From assembly GCF_004795915.1 (NCBI RefSeq), contig NZ_CP039253.1:3809501-3873500 (forward strand): a stretch of DNA of 64,000 nt. Reading direction: 5' to 3'. Position 1 is the first letter of the stretch. Each line of letters opens with the position of its first letter. This document shows positions 63,516-64,000 of the stretch, in pieces. This DNA comes from Rhodococcus sp. PAMC28707 (GTDB taxonomy: Bacteria > Actinomycetota > Actinomycetes > Mycobacteriales > Mycobacteriaceae). A program made the translations under genes and the position numbers. The notes beneath the pieces were generated by a model that did no database searches, was not told where the DNA came from, and saw only the letters and a list, made by a program, of their open reading frames with translations.

Positions 63516-64000
63516 TCAGCCGCCGATCTTTTGGGTGAAAAAATCAACGAGCCATTGCAGGGCGCTACGGCCGGTGGAGTCGACGGTGAAATCGGCGTAG
63601 GACTGGTGCGCGCCGGACGCCAGAAAGGTTGCTGCGTCGACGCCGGCGCCGACCAGTTCGGCCGCGTCGCCGGCGCCCGGTGAGGATGAGAGGGAGACGA
63701 GACTGCCTGTCAGCCCGGCGAAGTCGCCGGTGGAGGCTTGTTGGCCGATAGCCACGGACTGCCCGGTCGCCTGGGTCTGCGCGCCGAGCTGGTCGGGACT
63801 GGTCTTCGATGCCGACCCGGAGAGGACGCCCACGGCGACGGATGCGAGATCGAGTCCGATCGGCAGGAGTTCGGCAGCAGCGGCGAGGTTGCCGGTTTCG
63901 ATGATCTTCCAGGCGACTTCCTGGATGGCGCCGACGTCGTTGGCGAGGCGAATGACATCGACGTTGCCGAGCAGACCGAGGACCAGTGAGGCGATCTGTG
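63516..64000 (-). CDS. C-terminal part of an unknown conjugation protein (runs off the window)
   Basis: The frame is open from the window edge to the stop at 63516, about 161 residues (ASLVLGLLGNVDVIRLANDVG at the visible start). It is Ala/Gly/Ser-rich and has no clear motif; a hydrophobic stretch near 63,840-63,900 may be helical. It is the first visible gene of the leftward secretion operon. The N-terminus lies beyond 64,000. Confidence 0.7.
   Translation of the reverse strand, partial: QIASLVLGLLGNVDVIRLANDVGAIQEVAWKIIETGNLAAAAELLPIGLDLASVAVGVLSGSASKTSPDQLGAQTQATGQSVAIGQQASTGDFAGLTGSLVSLSSSPGAGDAAELVGAGVDAATFLASGAHQSYADFTVDSTGRSALQWLVDFFTQKIGG

Noticed and set aside
31177..64000. CRISPR arrays, IS elements or transposases in the ICE
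   Set aside because: No regular repeat-spacer pattern and no transposase motif were found; the repeats seen are leaders, iterons or short tandem duplications.

Overview
The window is high-GC actinobacterial DNA, most probably from Rhodococcus or a close relative in the Mycobacteriales. The evidence is a single-chain type I fatty acid synthase with its own phosphopantetheinyl transferase, GlgE/GlgP glucan genes, and gene order that matches mycobacterial loci. Species cannot be fixed from the sequence alone.

Bases 1-31,300 are conserved chromosome. The first block (glgE, glgP, dinG, pncB, clpS, DUF2017, P1 peptidase, rhomboid, Rv1339-type phosphodiesterase, rph, rdgB, lipase, DUF3817, lprD-like) follows the M. 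tuberculosis Rv1327c-Rv1343c order, but mec-cysO-cysM and murI are missing from their usual places. After a tRNA-Leu(TAG), a TetR regulator and an HhH-like protein comes a second block (fas, acpS, TetR, a membrane protein, an M20 peptidase, bcp, DUF3618) that resembles Rv2524c-Rv2520c, ending at tRNA-Lys(CTT). Many of these genes carry a TANNNT hexamer at a fixed distance of 12-13 nt upstream of the start codon, which suggests leaderless transcription.

From tRNA-Lys to the window end (31,177-64,000) lies the left part of an integrative conjugative element. It starts with a tyrosine integrase (frameshifted just before its catalytic tyrosine), an XRE regulator and an excisionase. A ParA / small DNA-binding protein / DUF2637 partition-type operon follows, preceded by iteron-like repeats. 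Next comes an accessory stretch with small unknown genes, two copies of a ~240 bp structured leader, a HEPN-like cargo gene (possible anti-phage protein), a DUF4192 gene and a free-standing DnaB N-terminal domain. A MOBF relaxase-helicase comes next.

On the opposite strand, 51,839-64,000 holds an actinobacterial type IV secretion operon read leftwards: a C-terminal fragment of an unknown protein, a three-domain peptidoglycan hydrolase, a lipoprotein, a small two-helix membrane protein, a VirB8-like protein, a VirB6/TrbL-like protein, an SCO6880-family protein, a VirB4-like ATPase, a small protein, a VirD4-type coupling protein and a DUF4913 protein. The relaxase would nick and unwind the element, the coupling protein would pass it to the channel, and the hydrolase would open the wall. 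The right end and the second attachment site lie outside the window.
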